The notes under the pieces: model-generated | Database searches by the model: none | What the model saw: only the letters and a program-made list of their open reading frames with translations | Told to the model about the DNA's origin: nothing | Made by a program: the position numbers and the translations under genes | NCBI RefSeq assembly: GCF_008704395.1 | Contig: NZ_CP023695.1 | Location: 6,820,001-6,884,000 of the forward strand | Direction of reading: 5' to 3' | Origin: Streptomyces alboniger | GTDB taxonomy: Bacteria; Actinomycetota; Actinomycetes; Streptomycetales; Streptomycetaceae | DNA length: 64,000 nucleotides | In this document: positions 62,866 to 64,000 of the stretch, piece by piece | Position numbering within the stretch: position 1 is the first letter of the stretch | Layout of the letters: each line of letters starts with the position of its first letter

Positions 62866-63590
62866 ACCGACTGGCAATGGGCCTTGCCGTGGGCGCGGGA
62901 TACGTCCTCGGCCGCACGAAGAAGGCGAAGTTCGCGTTCGCCGTCGGCACGATGGTCGCGGGCAAGCGGCTGAACCTGAGCCCGAAGGCGCTGGGGTCGC
63001 TGGTGACCCAGCAGCTGGAGAACAACCCGCAGTTCAAGGAGATCGGCGATCAGCTGCGCGAGGATCTGCGGGGCGTGGGCAAGGCCGCCACGGGATCGCT
63101 CCTGAACCGTCAGCTCGAAGGCCTCGCCGACCGGCTGCACGACCGCACCCTCGACGTCCAGGACCGGATCTCCGGCGTGGCGCCGGACGACGTCAAGGAC
63201 GTGGCCCGGGACGACGAGGACGACGAGGACGACGAGGACGCGGCCCGGGACGAAGAGGACGCGGAGCCCGAGTCGGCCGGGCGGCGTAAGAAGACGGCCG
63301 CCAAGAGGCCGTCATCGTCGAAGTCCGAGCCGCGGTCGCAGGACGACTCCGAATCGCGGTCGGAGGAGAAGTCGGAGACGAAGCCGGCCGCGAGGAAGAC
63401 CGTGGCGAAGAAGACCGCGGCGAAGAAGACGGCCCGCAAGGCCGTCCCGAAGCAGGCCGGCCAGAGTAAGACCGCCCAGAGCAAGACCGCCCAGAAGAAG
63501 TCGGCTTCGGCGGCTCGCGGCGGCGCCCGCAAGACGGCCTCGGCGTCCCGCACGGGCGGCGGCCGGGCGAAGGGAGGCGACCGTGGCTGA
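62862..63590 (+). CDS. gvpY: gas vesicle cluster protein GvpY-like with histone-H1-like tail
   Basis: The 242-residue protein has an N-terminal helix (RLAMGLAVGAGYVLGRTKKA) and a helical middle. The last ~130 residues are an acidic patch (DDEDDEDDEDAARDEED) followed by long Lys/Ala runs (KKTAAKKTARKAVPKQAGQ). The tail resembles bacterial H1-like DNA-binding tails. In S. coelicolor this position is gvpY. Overlaps gvpG by ATGA and the next gene by 8 bases. Function is unknown. Confidence 0.72.
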   Translation: MNRLAMGLAVGAGYVLGRTKKAKFAFAVGTMVAGKRLNLSPKALGSLVTQQLENNPQFKEIGDQLREDLRGVGKAATGSLLNRQLEGLADRLHDRTLDVQDRISGVAPDDVKDVARDDEDDEDDEDAARDEEDAEPESAGRRKKTAAKRPSSSKSEPRSQDDSESRSEEKSETKPAARKTVAKKTAAKKTARKAVPKQAGQSKTAQSKTAQKKSASAARGGARKTASASRTGGGRAKGGDRG

Positions 63591-64000
63591 GTCACCCCTG
63601 GGCAACATCACGCGCAGCCCCGCCGCCGACCGCCTGAAGGAAGAGGCGCAGGCCTACCTCATGGCGCAGGTCGAGCGCATGCTCATCGGCGTGGGCCACC
63701 GGCTCGGCGACGCCACCGTCAAGCTGAACGACATCGCGGACGGCAAGAGCCCCGGCTTCCGCAAGCTCGCGCTGGACGCGGGCAAGAAGGTCGCCGAGGG
63801 CAAGGGTCCGGTGCGTGGTGCGCTGGAACTGGGCGGCAGCCGGCTGAAGGAGAAGGTCACCGACGCCGTCAAGGGCGTCGGGGGCGGCAAGCGCAAGAAG
63901 GGCGGCGCGGGCAAGAAGCCCACCGTCATCCTGGAGTACGTCGACGTCGGCGTCCCGGTCCGTGAGGCGTACGACCAGTGGACGCAGTACCAGGAGTTCT
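63583..64000 (+). CDS. gvpZ: gas vesicle cluster protein GvpZ-like, SRPBCC domain (3' partial)
   Basis: The visible 139 residues have an AGGGAGG site six bases before the GTG start. A helical N-terminal half (ADRLKEEAQAYLMAQVERML, then ...GKGPVRGALELGGSRLKEKV) leads into VILEYVDVGVPVREAYDQW, the start of an SRPBCC/polyketide-cyclase fold. The rest is beyond the window. The position matches gvpZ in S. coelicolor. Confidence 0.72.
   Translation, partial: MAESPLGNITRSPAADRLKEEAQAYLMAQVERMLIGVGHRLGDATVKLNDIADGKSPGFRKLALDAGKKVAEGKGPVRGALELGGSRLKEKVTDAVKGVGGGKRKKGGAGKKPTVILEYVDVGVPVREAYDQWTQYQEF

Noticed and set aside
1..64000. CRISPR arrays, tRNA or rRNA genes, complete insertion sequences
   Set aside because: Reading the intergenic regions showed no regularly spaced repeats, cloverleaf sequence, or transposase-like proteins.

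Overview
The window is high-GC actinobacterial DNA, almost certainly a Streptomyces chromosome. Codon third positions are strongly G/C, GTG starts are common, ATGA/GTGA stop-start overlaps abound, and the order transketolase - LigD polymerase domain - gvpO-A-F-G matches what I remember of Streptomyces. No tRNA, rRNA, insertion sequence or CRISPR array was seen. The first and last genes are cut by the window ends.

Layout: (1) 1-5300: end of a DHA2-type MFS exporter with unusual C-terminal repeats, a PAS-GAF-PP2C-HATPase signalling phosphatase, and a small methyltransferase. (2) 5300-9050: a HelR/HelD-type RNA polymerase remodelling helicase preceded by a palindrome resembling the rifamycin-associated element, an in-frame chimera of a sigma factor remnant and a pectate lyase remnant, and a small secreted peptide. 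(3) 9100-24100: a pentose/hexose utilisation region. It holds secreted GH51 and GH43 arabinan hydrolases, a ChvE/MmsAB-type sugar ABC transporter, a mutarotase, a dehydrogenase, an enolase-superfamily dehydratase, an SMP-30 lactonase and an IclR regulator. A shared 16-bp operator-like motif lies upstream of three transcription units. A glutaminase gene sits inside the region. (4) 24100-34300: a zinc homeostasis island. A Zur box lies between a leftward operon (divergent PLP enzyme, DUF364/DUF4213 protein, MFS exporter, FecCD permease, ATPase, binding protein) and a rightward pair (PduX-like GHMP kinase, zur). A P1B-4 metal efflux ATPase and its ArsR/SmtB repressor follow. This looks like an uncharacterised metallophore production/uptake system. 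(5) 35270-43540: an operon of alpha/beta hydrolase, caspase-VMAP-C protein, MoxR-like AAA+ ATPase, and a giant vWA-like/protease-like/Crp fusion. This resembles the NTP-dependent 'VMAP' conflict systems. (6) 43550-51470: a P450, then an operon of four peptidases suited to D-amino-acid or peptidoglycan peptides, a LapA/PASTA-like pair and a GNAT enzyme. (7) 51440-59760: assorted metabolic and small genes, including a 25-codon bL37 ribosomal protein gene, a second enolase-superfamily enzyme and transketolase. (8) 59980-64000: a LigD-type polymerase, then the gas vesicle genes gvpO-A-F-G-Y-Z (the last is partial).

Working together: regions 3 and 4 each read as a coherent regulon, with a local regulator and operator sites for sugar acquisition and for zinc/metallophore traffic. 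Region 5 is an operon with tightly coupled genes that could act as a defence or cell-death switch. All functions are inferred from sequence patterns and remembered families; no database search was run.
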